Source: Phaeoceros laevis (lineage: Eukaryota; Anthocerotophyta; Anthocerotopsida; Notothyladales). From it: a stretch of 32,636 bases of DNA. The stretch is taken from contig JBNGIQ010009113.1 of NCBI GenBank assembly GCA_049999765.1, positions 1 through 32,636 on the forward strand, given 5' to 3'. A program made the translations under genes and the position numbers. Under the pieces are notes generated by a model. It was not told where the DNA came from, did no database searches, and saw nothing but the letters and a program-made list of their open reading frames with translations. Positions 1 through 8,369 of the stretch are shown here, one piece after another; within the stretch, counting starts at the first letter, position 1, and the number at the start of each line of letters is the position of its first letter.

Positions 1-326
1 GGGCTGAGCCCCACACAGACGGAAATAGAGGTTGCTCACATGATTCTGCAAGACTCTGTTGAAACGTAAACCTGATTGAACGGAAGGCCTGATTTGTGAG
101 CTGCTTCCTGTAAAAGACGTGATGCCATGATGCTTGTGAATCACAAACAGTCATTGACGGACCTCCATGCGAGAAAAACTAGGGTTCGGGACAACCTGCA
201 GGAGAACGTGACAACAGTTAGTGCTTTTTCAAAAAATGATCACACGGAACTCGTCAAGTCAGCTTCGCAGAACATTCGTCAAACATCTGATCCTTTACCT
301 TATCTTGACCTTGTCTTTTTGAACAC
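1..326. other. No recognisable gene
   Basis: A plus-strand reading frame of about 100 codons runs from 127 to 435, but it shows no motif I recognise and crosses into dispersed repeat sequence. I see no RNA gene or promoter here. Confidence 0.4.
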
Positions 327-401
327 AATTTGTCAAGTCCCCATCCGGGGCAATGAACTGCATTCAGTTTTGCCAACTGTATGTATGTGTGTCACAAAGA
401 A
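327..401 (-). repeat. Dispersed repeat R2, left copy
   Basis: Read on the minus strand, this segment matches 24162-24235 (+). Both contain GTGACACACATAC, then a GACAGAACCGAAT/GGCAAAACTGAAT block, then a block ending in GGGACTTGA. The two copies have opposite orientations. It lies next to a GAACAC motif and a (TG)n tract, the same setting as other element ends in this window. I infer the end of a retroelement, possibly Penelope-like; no coding capacity is visible. Confidence 0.6.
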
Positions 402-434
402 CACTCTGATCTATCTCTTGAAGGTAGCTTGGTA

Positions 435-477
435 GTGTGTGTGTGTTTGAGGAGGTTAACGGTCCCATTTAGGGTCC
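435..477 (-). repeat. Repeat R3 with (TG)n tract, left copy
   Basis: A (TG)n run followed by TTTGAGGAGGTTAACGGTCC is the reverse complement of 13746-13788. Just beyond it, GGTCCC and GGGTCC could pair as a small hairpin with one mismatch. The matching site at 13.75 kb has GGACCC and GGGACC, so the pairing is kept although bases differ. I infer the 3' end of an element lying in a CA/TG tract. Confidence 0.6.
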
Positions 478-608
478 CCCCTTGCCCTTGCTAGGGCACC
501 CGCATATGGGCAGGTACAGGAGTTTTTAATTTCTTCAGAATTTCGCCGCCCAACATTACCCACTTTGCTCGGTTCCCAGGGTGAACGAGGGTAACCTCTT
601 GTACACCA

Positions 609-1530
609 TTAAATAGGTGTAAAAGGTGTATGGTTTGCATGCAAAAATTCAGGAAGAAACCAAAAACTATAAAAAAATAGGGAAAATGGGTGTAGAAGGA
701 ATGTATATGCTTGGTCGCACCTTGCTTGAAAAATTATGATCTCAATTGCCCTGTCCGAGAGTTTGTTGTGCAGTCTCTGTTCCTTGGGCACATGGGCATA
801 AGCTGGAGATCCAAAGGTACAAAGATGTTGTATGGAAGGCTTCCTTCCGCACCATAATTCATATGGTGTTTGCCCCTCTAGGGCCTTGCAGGGCAGCCTA
901 TCGTACAAGTAATTAGCAGTCGAGACTGCTTCTCCCCAATACTTGAGAGACAAGTTGGCCTGCTTGAGCATGGAGCGTGTTATGTCTTGGGCTGAGCGAT
1001 TCCTCCTCTCTGCCACTCCATTCTGTGCCGAACTGTAAGGTACAGTGAACCGGCACTGGATGCCTAGTTTTGCACAATACTCATTAAACGCATCGGAGTC
1101 AAACTCCCCACCGTTATTTGTGCGTAGGCATCGAAGCTGCTTCCCAGTTTGGCGCTCAACCTTCACCTTGAAGTCTTGGAAATAGGTGAAGGACTCGCTC
1201 TTGAGCTTCAGAATGTAGACATAGCTGTATCTGCTAAAGACGTCTATGAAGGTTAGAAATATTTGCTGCTTCCATAGCTGTCCACGGACACTGGTCCACA
1301 CAAATCAGCATGCACTAATCCAAGGATCTCTGTTGATCTTGTTCCTCCCCCCTTAGGGTATGCCGACACATGGTGTTTGCCAAATGTGCATGCCTCACAA
1401 AACGGCAATGGGACCAGGTTACTGGGAACTCCATCTGATTACACATCACCCCTGCTCATGCCTTTGAGCTTTTGAGGATTTGGATGCCCCAAGCGCATAT
1501 GCCAAATCTTGGTTACATCAGAATCCGTCA
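609..1530 (-). pseudogene. Ty1/copia integrase fragment (GAG-pre-integrase plus rve core)
   Basis: Integrase inserts retrotransposon cDNA into the genome. On the minus strand, about 1530-1330 encodes the GAG-pre-integrase zinc-binding region (WHMRLGHP, then CEACTFGKHH). The catalytic core follows in the frame ending at 609: FIDVFSRY with Asp20, RTNNGGEF around residue 62, and QNGVAERRN with Glu98. The usual copia motif is RTDNGGEF, so the second catalytic Asp is replaced by Asn. A stop interrupts the pre-integrase region, a one-base frameshift lies near 1250, and the normal sequence after KLSDRAIE is lost near 735. This is a dead fragment with no reverse transcriptase beside it. The family assignment is very secure. 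Confidence 0.93.
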
Positions 1531-1537
1531 TAAAAGG

Positions 1538-1550
1538 CACTACAAGAAAA
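1538..1550 (+). mobile_element. CACTA (En/Spm) transposon terminal inverted repeat, left end
   Basis: The sequence CACTACAAGAAAA is the canonical plant CACTA terminus. It directly abuts the copia fragment and faces right. It is followed by TTTGCCAC-type subterminal words, usual for this superfamily. No matching right terminus (TTTTCTTGTAGTG) is visible elsewhere in the window, so the element is truncated, diverged at its other end, or a solo end. Confidence 0.8.
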
Positions 1551-1573
1551 GGGGGGGTTTTGCCACATCTTTT

Positions 1574-1593
1574 TTTGCCACACTTGTGGCAAA
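1574..1593. repeat. Perfect short palindrome in CACTA subterminal region
   Basis: TTTGCCAC and GTGGCAAA form a perfect 8-bp inverted repeat around a 4-base loop. Further TTTGCCACA words lie at about 1557-1567 and 1618-1628. Such subterminal clusters are known transposase binding sites in CACTA elements; here that role is inferred. Confidence 0.6.
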
Positions 1594-2860
1594 TAGTGCG
1601 GTTTGCCCTACCCCTTGCTTTGCCACACGGTAACCGGCCGGGGTTTCGGTCCTACCACACTTTTCCATACGGTAACTAGGTGGTACGCAACCTTCCTGTT
1701 AAACTGCCTAGCGCGCATGGCTCACATTGCCACATGTGGCTATGCAAGTGGCAAACCCTTTTATGCTATGCCCAGAAAACCCTTCTTTTCTGCGTGCACA
1801 GCCTGACCTGCCTCGCGTTCTCTTTAACTTCTCGGGCAGATTCGGTGCCGCCTTTCAAAGAGCTGCAGTCTGCAGCTTGCTCTCAGCTCATGTCGTCCTG
1901 GATGTGCTCTTGAATTCTGCCGCTCCGCCATCAGTATCCAGCGTGGTTGGACGATTGAGTAAGCCAATCCGCAAGGTAGAGCTCGATTTCAGCTAATGGG
2001 GGCTCAGGCGGATTTGTGGTTCATGGATTGTTCACCGAGTTCCGAAGTTCCCGGATGGATCAGTTCTCGAGGAGGAAAACAGTGCTTGCTGGTTGTGACG
2101 TGTAGTCTGTGCCGCGGTGACTAGCAATTTAGCACGCATGCATGTCTGTTGGTTGGCAGGGGTGATATGCTGGGAAATGGCAATAGCGGAAAATCGTGGC
2201 TCAGGGCGGCATATAATGAATCTCAAGTCGGCAATCGAATCAGCACTGGATGGAGGCCGCGGTGTTGCCTTAGCTATAGGGGAAGCGCGAACTGGAGAGA
2301 AAGTGGTGCCTGCTCAGCCCGCCGTGGCTTCAGTTGTCAGTCATGGGGTTTCCAATGAGGTATTAAGCTAAAGGTGCAGCTCTAGTGGAAATTCTCTGAT
2401 AAATATATAGCTGGACTCCAGATCCCTGCTGCGCCATTGACACATACGTGATTGGCTGCGAACACTTGTTGGACTCGATCATTGCTTCACTCTGTTGCCA
2501 TGAACATCCTTTCTTTTTGCTGCATTCAAGTTCCCACTTTTAAGTTTGTTCAGCGATGCCAGAGTTGCTGCTCGCTATGCAGGTGCTGGCTTCCCCCTTC
2601 ATTAACAATCTCTGATTCATCTTTATTTTTGTCCTCGTTTTGTGATGACCAGTTCTCGCCATCGCCTGATAGCGGCAGCTCCCTCGCCCCTAGTGGGAAC
2701 GCAACGCTATCGCCGTCGCGGCTCGCCACCCGCGTAGTTGGAGCTGCTGTGAAGCGGTGCACCTCGAACTTGGCTGCGGAAAGGGCTGGAGCAGACTGTT
2801 ATGCTTTTTCAATGGGGCGCAGCAAGTGGAAGAGCTGCGGATCCACGGCCAATGCTTCTC
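1594..2860 (+). other. Interior next to CACTA end, no secure gene
   Basis: Several short plus-strand frames are open. The one at 2117-2371 contains a run of 51 codons from an internal Met that ends beside GAG|GTATTA, which could be a splice donor, but I do not recognise the protein. A second frame, from 2452, runs openly into the Ash2-like region at about 2880. It may hold diverged upstream Ash2 sequence, but nothing in it is diagnostic. No transposase domain is visible. Confidence 0.35.
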
Positions 2861-2879
2861 TGAAATCTAACAACAAGAG

Positions 2880-3739
2880 AAGGAAGAAGAAAGAAATCCG
2901 GATGACGCTGTGGTGCTCACCACGGCTAAAAGCTGGAGAAGGAGGAGGATCTGCCCTCCCGACCTATCATGCTGTCCATTGCGCTCAAGGCCGATAGAGT
3001 AGTCTTGGATAGCACTCGCCTGTCGGCACAAAGCAGCAAAGGGATACCGGATGGTCCTGGAAAACAGGTGTGTGCAGGAGGGGGCCTGGTTCTTTGAAAT
3101 ATCAATGGCACACCTTGGCTTGTCTGCCCACGACACGCCTGGGATGGGCAACACAGAAGGGCGAGCTGCAAGCCCTGGTAGGGTACGATGCAAATAGCTT
3201 TGCCTACGGGGATGTGCATGGCCACAAGGTAAGCGGAGCTCGGCGAGAGCCTTGCGGTGAGGAATACACAGAAGGGGACGTGATAGGCTTTTACATCAAA
3301 CTGCCAAATGGAACTGCGCTTGCACCGCAAACTCCACAGCTGTACAACTACAGGGGATGTCCTCACTTCATTCAGCAACAGAAACAGGAAGAGGCGAAGC
3401 GGGTTTCAGGTTTGTTCTCAGTTGCATGCAAATTTCGTTTGTTTTCTTTCACTCCTCTCGAGAGGAGGTGATAGGTTTCTCATGAGGTGTCGTTGCTCTC
3501 TGCCCCAGGAAGCTAGATCCTGTTCTTCAAAAATTTAATCTGCCAAGGTGTTGCTTCCAAAGACATATTTGCTGGCAAGTGTTATCCCCCTACATCTAGA
3601 TATGTTCACTCTACCTGAGCAGGACAAGTTGTGTAAAGTGACATTCAACTTTGGACCAAACTGCAGACATCCACCTAGGGACCTCGGGGCTAATCAAGCA
3701 CCCCGACCTAAGTGCCTTACCAGCATTTTTATTGGTTAA
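2880..3739 (+). pseudogene. Ash2/TRAUCO-like SPRY-domain pseudogene with retained intron
   Basis: Ash2 (TRAUCO in Arabidopsis) is a nuclear subunit of COMPASS-type H3K4 methyltransferase complexes. Recognisable pieces in order are GYRMVLENR and EGAWFFEI (about 3040-3095), TRLGWATQKGELQA, VGYDANSFAYGD, EGDVIGFYIKLPNG, then after an intron ILFFKN, CQGV, DIFAGK, MFTLPEQ and FNFGPN. These match the SPRY region through to the C-terminus of the family. Breaks are single-base shifts near 3040 (before TACCGG) and near 3130 (in CACGACACG), an in-frame TAG at 3513-3515 where the family has Glu of GSEI, and another shift near 3590. The intact intron shows that this is a duplicated or captured genomic copy, not a processed cDNA. 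Confidence 0.85.
3410..3508 (+). other. Retained spliceosomal intron in the Ash2-like copy
   Basis: The donor is TTTCAG|GTTTGT and the acceptor is TGCCCCAG|GAAGC. Removing these 99 bases joins KRVSG to the S-stop-ILFFKN block in frame, matching the conserved PGSEI-FFKNG order of Ash2 proteins. The size is typical of a short plant intron. Confidence 0.75.
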
Positions 3740-3756
3740 GAGTCTGACGCAAGCAA

Positions 3757-3999
3757 ATGATGCAAACGGCGGAGATCAGATTGACAAATGCTTTGCAGCA
3801 TATTTATGAGTCCACGGAGACCAAGGTGCTTGATGCTCTGAAGCAAGCAGCAATTGATATTATCGAGCATCTAGGCAAGCAGACTGCCATTCAATTAGTA
3901 GCAGCGGAGCGGCGACCTGCTGTCCTGGAGCAAGAGTTGAAAAATACTCGATCACAGGCCCTAGACATGTTAGTTCGACACCCATTGCGTGAACCCTAA
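3757..3999 (+). CDS. Unidentified small ORF, coiled-coil-like
   Basis: An 80-codon frame is rich in Ala, Glu, Leu and Gln (for example ALKQAAIDIIEHLGKQTA and ERRPAVLEQELK) and looks helical or coiled-coil. It starts 18 bases after the end of the Ash2-like frame and stops just before the PPR fragment. It may be an exon remnant of an unidentified gene caught in the same plus-strand cluster. I do not recognise the family. Confidence 0.3.
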   Translation: MMQTAEIRLTNALQHIYESTETKVLDALKQAAIDIIEHLGKQTAIQLVAAERRPAVLEQELKNTRSQALDMLVRHPLREP

Positions 4000-4018
4000 A
4001 CCTGGAGAAGGTGTTACC

Positions 4019-4596
4019 ATTCAGATCCATTTATTGGAAGCGCCCTCCTTAGCATGTATGGGAAGTGTGGAATCATTGCTGACGCACAGGACGTTTTTCA
4101 TGGTCTGCCTCTGCATGATGTGGTGTCATGGAATGCCATGCTTACAGCATTTATTGAACAGGGTTATGCACAAAAGGCTACTGAATTGTATGGACGAATG
4201 TGGGAGGAAGGTGTAAGTCCAAATGGACGAAGTTTTGTAAGTGTACTATAAGCATGTGGAATGCTTGCCGAGCAGGAAGGGGACGGCTCATTGAGCAAAC
4301 AAACCACCAGACTCAAGGCTCTCTAAATGGCGAGGTCTGTACATGCTGATGCTCGAATATAAGGTTACGAGACTGATGTCTTTGTACGTAGCACCCTTGT
4401 CAGTGTTTATGGGAAGTGTGGAAGCGTTTTGGATGCAGAGAATGTGTTTGATCAGCTGTTAGATAGGGACATTGTGACTTGGAATGCTATGCTTGGTTCA
4501 TACTTTGAACAAGGCCAACCAGAGAAGGCTTTGCAACTGTACCAGCAACTGCAGCAGACAGGCATGAGTTCAGATGTCCTTATCTCCTTAACATGA
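4019..4596 (+). pseudogene. PPR (pentatricopeptide repeat) gene fragment, PLS type
   Basis: PPR proteins bind organellar RNA for editing or processing in plastids and mitochondria. Two blocks in one style are visible. At 4019-4251 these include LLSMYGKCG, DVVSWNAML, A-ELYGRM and EEGVSPN. At 4369-4593 they include STLVSVYGKCG, DIVTWNAML, EKALQLYQQ and TGMSSD. YGKCG plus VSWNAML is the signature of plant PLS-class repeats. The first block ends in TAA at 4249-4251, where the ACGML continuation follows in frame, suggesting a sense codon turned into a stop. The 4252-4368 join is shifted, and the second block stops at about 4593. Only about four or five repeats remain, far short of a full protein. 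Confidence 0.88.
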
Positions 4597-4699
4597 TCAG
4601 CTTTAGTTCTGCCAATGCCTGGTCAAAGCTGTAGGATACGCCACAAGCTACTGGTAATCCGGTAGACACTTTGAAACATGTGTTCCTATTTATACTGTT

Positions 4700-5348
4700 T
4701 GTAGGATGCTGAGATCTGTGTCCTTTCGCTGTGCTGCAGGAACTTCTCATGAGTTCTGCTCCGCGTTTGACATGAGAAGACCCGTGGACCGTGTCATGCT
4801 TAGTTCTGCAAAAGCGGAGTGCCACAGCTTGCAGAGAGGTGCTGATCTTTTGGCCCTTCGAGATCAATGTGCAGCATTCATTGCAAATCTGTCGAGGTTA
4901 GTCCCTCAAGACTAGTGAGCTTCTTTCATCTTGGCAACACGACAGAAAAGGACATTTCATTGATTCTGTGCTGCAGTTATTTATTGCTCTCTAGCAGCAT
5001 CACCTTCTGGTTCCGTCTTCAGGCCTTCATCACAAGTGCAGGAAGTTGGCCGGATAGCTATGCAGTCTCTCTCTGCTCCTGATTGTATGCAATCATGTAC
5101 GGTGAGGCATGCTAGGTTTTTGCTTTATGTGGCAGCTGTGCTTTCATAGTAGTGTTCTAGAAGCTCCTGTTAGGAATTATGTTCCTGATCTGAAAAACAT
5201 GGTGCGCTCAAGTAATGCTGTTGCTGTCATCTCTTTCTCTGCTGCACTCCTCAAGCCCTTGATTTTGAAACAGTGGCAGCATTTGTCGGATACTCTCATT
5301 TCAGTGGAAGCTTGTCCAGGTGCGTGGCCTTTTCTCATCTTTTGTTGA
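4700..5348 (+). other. Exon-like fragments of an unidentified gene
   Basis: Two plus-strand stretches look protein-like. One is 4730-4915, beginning after a CTGTGCTGCAG acceptor-like site and containing RRPVDRVMLSS and LLALRDQCAAFIANLS. The other is about 5155-5325, containing NYVPDLKNMVRSS and LKQWQHLSDTLISVEACPG, again after a TGTGGCAG acceptor-like site. Acceptor-like CTGCAG also occurs near 4977. The spacing suggests short exons and introns of one gene, but I cannot name the family. They continue the plus-strand fragment cluster that starts at the CACTA end. Confidence 0.4.
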
Positions 5349-5349
5349 T

Positions 5350-5793
5350 TCTTGGGATGCAGTCATGTTCCTGGAAGAGTAACCATTGCTGGACGTTCGT
5401 GGTTTCTTAGGTCCCTTGTGCTCTTTCGTCACACTCATCCCATGTGATATGCTGAGCTGTATCCTGCCAGGTGCCATCACGAACTCGATGCTGATCAACT
5501 TCAGGCCTTGCAATAGTCCCAGTGACATAACCCCACAGGTGAGCTTCACGTAGGAACCCTCTTGCTCGCATTGCCCACACATCATAGTCGGCTCCACTTT
5601 GGAGCCTATCTTTCTCCTTGAATTCGATTTTAACAGTGGGCATTGCATGGATGTCATTTCGTGCCTTTTCATCTCGTTCAGCCATGATTTCAGGTGTTTC
5701 CTCTTCTCCGTAGTCAAAGAAGTGTGAAAAGCTTTCTAAAAAGTCCTCCTCGAGGGCTTCTCCCCAGCCTTCACCTGGGTCTTGCATCAACAA
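5350..5793 (-). pseudogene. Ty1/copia gag N-terminal region
   Basis: Gag forms the virus-like particle of the retrotransposon. The frame at 5793-5407 encodes an acidic leader and then YDVWAMRARGFLREAHLWGYVTGTIARP and WDECDERA, the typical copia gag start (Y-x-x-W ... LW-x-x-x-x-G and W-x-x-x-D-x-x-A). The frame is lost at 5407 and continues in another frame to about 5350, after which plus-strand gene fragments begin. The orientation agrees with the LTR and primer site at 6.6-6.8 kb, so these may be one element with an 0.8-kb leader. Confidence 0.75.
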
Positions 5794-6588
5794 TAGGAAA
5801 GAGCCTGCATCTCAACGAGCACGTTATTTTGCACAAGACAAGCTGGAGCAGTGCACATATCGGCAGATGGAGAAGATCCTACTTCAGGTATGGAAATAGC
5901 TTTAGTAGGACATGACTCCTTGACTTCAGTGGGCAGCAAACCAGCTTGTAGACCTTGACACGCAGAAACTGCCGCGCAGTGCCGCGTGCTAGCAATTCGA
6001 CCTCTTCTTGAAGGGCAGGCGAGTTCCTTCGGCGGGTCCTTTGATCTCTCCTGCCTCGACGCTGAATACAAGAATCAGGTACGCACCAGTCTTGCTGCTC
6101 TCGGAATGCTTGGAAAGGGGACACGCGCTGTGAGCGATAAGCTAGAGATTCACGGGACTGCAAAGGCCGTCCTTGTCTGCAGTTGTTGTATCGGCCACCG
6201 CGCGCTCCTCGTCCTCCTCTGCACTCTCGAGCAGATTTGTACCGGTGCGAGTCCATCTTGCATCATGCCGCGATAGGGCGCCTCCAATTACAAGATACGC
6301 CCACCATTCTTGCAGCCTTCATCTTTGCCGCAATGATGGATTACAAACTCGCACTGCACGCAACGCCGCAGGTCTCCAGAATCAGCAACGGCGGGAACTA
6401 ACAACTATCAACTGCTTCTTGACAGGAAATCCACGTCGCTGGCGGAGTGGTGCCATCTTCCTCAAGATCTCATACAAAGTGCGGGCAGATTCGGGCTGCT
6501 TCTGTCTTTGCAGCGAGATCACAAAAGGCACCAAGTCCGGCTTTGTGAGACTTAGCAAATAGACGAGCCGTCCAATTGCTGTCTCCAT
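5794..6588 (-). other. Copia internal region between primer site and gag
   Basis: Two minus-strand frames are open. The first, 6588-6382, starts six bases after the primer site and contains AIGRLVYLLSLTKPDL. This resembles the copia stretch after the reverse transcriptase (the family has G-x-L-x-Y-L-x-x-x-x-RPDI), but it may equally be leader or gag sequence. The second, 6256-5879, is Arg/Gly rich (GGRGARGG), like a nucleic-acid-binding tail. Order relative to the gag start at 5793 is unusual if the first piece is really pol, so a rearranged or deleted element is possible. Confidence 0.4.
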
Positions 6589-6594
6589 GTAGAA

Positions 6595-6607
6595 GGCTTT
6601 GATACCA
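6595..6607 (-). other. Primer binding site for initiator Met-tRNA
   Basis: The minus strand reads TGGTATCAAAGCC directly after the LTR end TTGACA. The usual plant copia site is TGGTATCAGAGC, so there is one mismatch. This marks the LTR/internal boundary. Confidence 0.7.
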
Positions 6608-6834
6608 TGTCAATGTTTAGTGTGCATTGGATCTAGGCCAAGGTTGCATTAGATAGTGCGGTACGATCATGCAAGAGAAGACGCTGCTAGCACGATAGTT
6701 GCCTAAGACAATGAATGTGTGTACATGGGTCACGTGGTCATAGTCGCGTGAACTAAATAACAAACTAATAACCACTACCAGCGTACCCCGTGTAAATCCC
6801 GAAGCGCGGGCTGTATCCTAACCCTACTTTTACA
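6608..6834 (-). repeat. Copia LTR, about 227 bp
   Basis: On the minus strand it begins TGTAAAAG and ends TTGACA, the TG...CA ends of an LTR, with the primer site immediately after. No second copy of this LTR is visible in the window. Its outer edge interrupts the PLE fragment in the middle of recognisable coding sequence, so the copia inserted into, or recombined with, that fragment. Confidence 0.65.
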
Positions 6835-7160
6835 GGGTTGTTGTCAACTCTTGGTTCAGTTGGGTCCAAAAACCGAGTGGGGACAGTGTTCATCCAGCAC
6901 AGGTCGTCCACGTATCTCCTAGCGTATCTAAAGAATGGCATAAGGTCGGTTTTCCCTAGTTTAGCAAGCCTTAAAATGAAAGCAGATTCGTAGTGGAAAA
7001 AATAGAGGTTGCACTACGATGGAGAACAAGAAAATCCCATAGGGATGCCTGTCTGCTGTCTCCAGACTTTGTCTCCAAGTTGGACATAGCAATTCCGCAT
7101 TAGCCAAAGGTGCAGCTATGTTAAGCGGTTTTGCGATAGCTCAATGTACAAATCTGATAT
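6835..7160 (-). pseudogene. Penelope-like reverse transcriptase fragment (PLE copy 3)
   Basis: The minus strand encodes about 105 residues: YIELSQNRL, then GDKVWRQQTGIPMGF, FFHYESAFILRLAKLG and RRYVDDLCWMN. These are reverse transcriptase motif B (GIPMG) and the catalytic motif C (YVDD). It aligns throughout with the larger PLE copy at 29.0-29.3 kb. Two stops are present: one in RLT-stop-LHLW and one in SPS-stop-CNLY, where the other copy has Trp. The left edge is cut by the copia LTR and the right edge falls within the methyltransferase-like reading frame near 7155-7160. Confidence 0.85.
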
Positions 7161-7352
7161 GTTGTAGACGAGCGGCTGCAACATGCCGTACCTCAGCATC
7201 TAGGTCACAATAGAAGTACCTGCGGACAGCAAGCCCGGCACGTAAGACTACCTCCAAACCTGTTGCTATTCCCGCAAAAAGTTCCACTAAAACTAGGCTT
7301 GTGCTAGGGGGATGCCATGCGACAACCTCAACAGCAAGTGGAACGATCGGGC
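7160..7352 (-). pseudogene. C5 cytosine-methyltransferase-like domain start in a retroelement
   Basis: The frame ending at 7141 contains VLVELFAGIATGLEVVLRAG at residues 69-88 and then YFYCDLDAEVRHVAAARL. The first block matches motif I of DNA C5-methyltransferases (the S-adenosylmethionine loop, DLFxGxGG-type). The second fits motif II, with an acidic residue ending the second strand, followed by an A-rich helix. The catalytic PCQ motif would lie further on and is missing, because the PLE fragment takes over near 7155. Retroelement-encoded cytosine methyltransferases have been described in some algae and dinoflagellates. Whether this is a true methyltransferase or only a Rossmann-fold relative cannot be decided from motif I and II alone. 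Confidence 0.6.
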
Positions 7353-7431
7353 TACCTCTGGTGCCTGAAGAAGGAGTTAAACTCCCCACATGGTACCTCT
7401 GGTGCCTGAAGGAGTTTAACTCCCCACATGG
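7353..7431. repeat. Local tandem duplication, 41 and 38 bp
   Basis: TACCTCTGGTGCCTGAAG through CCCCACATGG occurs at 7353-7393 and again at 7394-7431, differing by a 3-base indel and one substitution. The extra copy is not a multiple of three and shifts the frame between the upstream linker and the methyltransferase-like domain. It is one of the lesions that killed the element. Confidence 0.8.
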
Positions 7432-7768
7432 TCCACAGCTGCTTGCTTGCTCTGTGCAACATTTGTGTGGTGTGCTCCGACAAGACGGGAACCACAACCA
7501 AGTTAGTCACAGACTCCGATGAAAAAGCATTGGCTGCATATTCAAGCTCACCCTCGTCCTGTTCCAGGACTTCTTCACAAGTGATATGATATGCTGCGAA
7601 TGGTGCATGCATTGGCTGCCGACGCTCACAAATGACACGTATGTTAGCTTGAGCAGCAAAAGCATGCCCTAGGGCCTTGCAGCCCATGAAGGTCCAGTGG
7701 GATGGATGCCAACCTGTCTGGCTGTCCCCAATCTGGCCGGAAAAACGCCACTTCTGTGCAAAGATCAA
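7432..7768 (-). pseudogene. Polyprotein linker between protease and methyltransferase-like domain
   Basis: The frame from 7768 encodes about 110 residues without a recognised domain. It includes an acidic CEEVLEQDEGELEY stretch and VVVPVLSEHTTQMLHRASKQLW. It overlaps the end of the protease frame (7644), so a frameshift lies in between. It is aligned with the methyltransferase-like frame once the tandem duplication is discounted, so the methyltransferase-like part belongs to the same polyprotein. Confidence 0.55.
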
Positions 7769-8369
7769 TCATAAAACCAGGAGGAAAGAGTGCTTCCATA
7801 CCCAGGAGGACGTCATATGTGGTTGCTGTCGTCAGCAAGCATCGCACATGGACAGTGTGCTCGTCTGGGGTACCCTCCTTGAAACACAAGGGAATGCATT
7901 CAACTGTCTCTCCCATGAGAGGTTCAACACCTCCACTTGCAGTTCTGATGTGCCATCTAGAGTCTTGGAGCTTGAGTCCACGACTTGTCAAAGCTTCAGC
8001 CATGCGTTTGCCTAGGATGACGGGCTCTGCACCTGTGTCCATGAGCACAACTTCAGGTCGAAGACCATGCAAAGTAACAGCCCCACTGTGATTGTCCACC
8101 ATGGCAGCATGCACCTTCACGGTATTGCGCTGATCTGGAGCAATGACAGGGTTATGACGTACAGCTTGTGCCAATGCGGCACTAGCAATATGAACATCCC
8201 CTGCCATGACAGCCTCAAACACGGACTGACTGGGCTCAAAAACCATAAGTGCAGAAGATGCATCGAATGCAGGCTGTCCAGGTCGTCTGTGTACCTGCAC
8301 AAGGGAACCTTCATCACGAAATGAACCGTCAGGACTGACACCTGGGATAGGCTCCACAGCTGCGGTCAT
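7644..8369 (-). pseudogene. Retroelement aspartic protease
   Basis: A retropepsin cuts the gag-pol polyprotein. The 241-codon frame contains VVLMDTGAEPVILG with the catalytic Asp at residue 111 (DTGA), followed by a flap-like ASGG and TYDVLLGMEAL, the usual second-half hydrophobic motif of such proteases. An N-terminal stretch of about 100 residues joins it to the preceding gag-like frame, which ends at the same position. The protease itself is uninterrupted. The frame is lost about 40 residues after the domain. Confidence 0.8.

Noticed and set aside
2452-2997. 181-codon plus-strand frame as a complete gene
   Set aside because: Only the part beyond about 2880 aligns with Ash2-like coding, and in a different frame; upstream sequence is unrecognised.
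5155-5325. Possible dynein heavy chain exon (LKQWQHLSDTL)
   Set aside because: The resemblance is limited to a short aromatic-basic pattern and does not extend to neighbouring residues.
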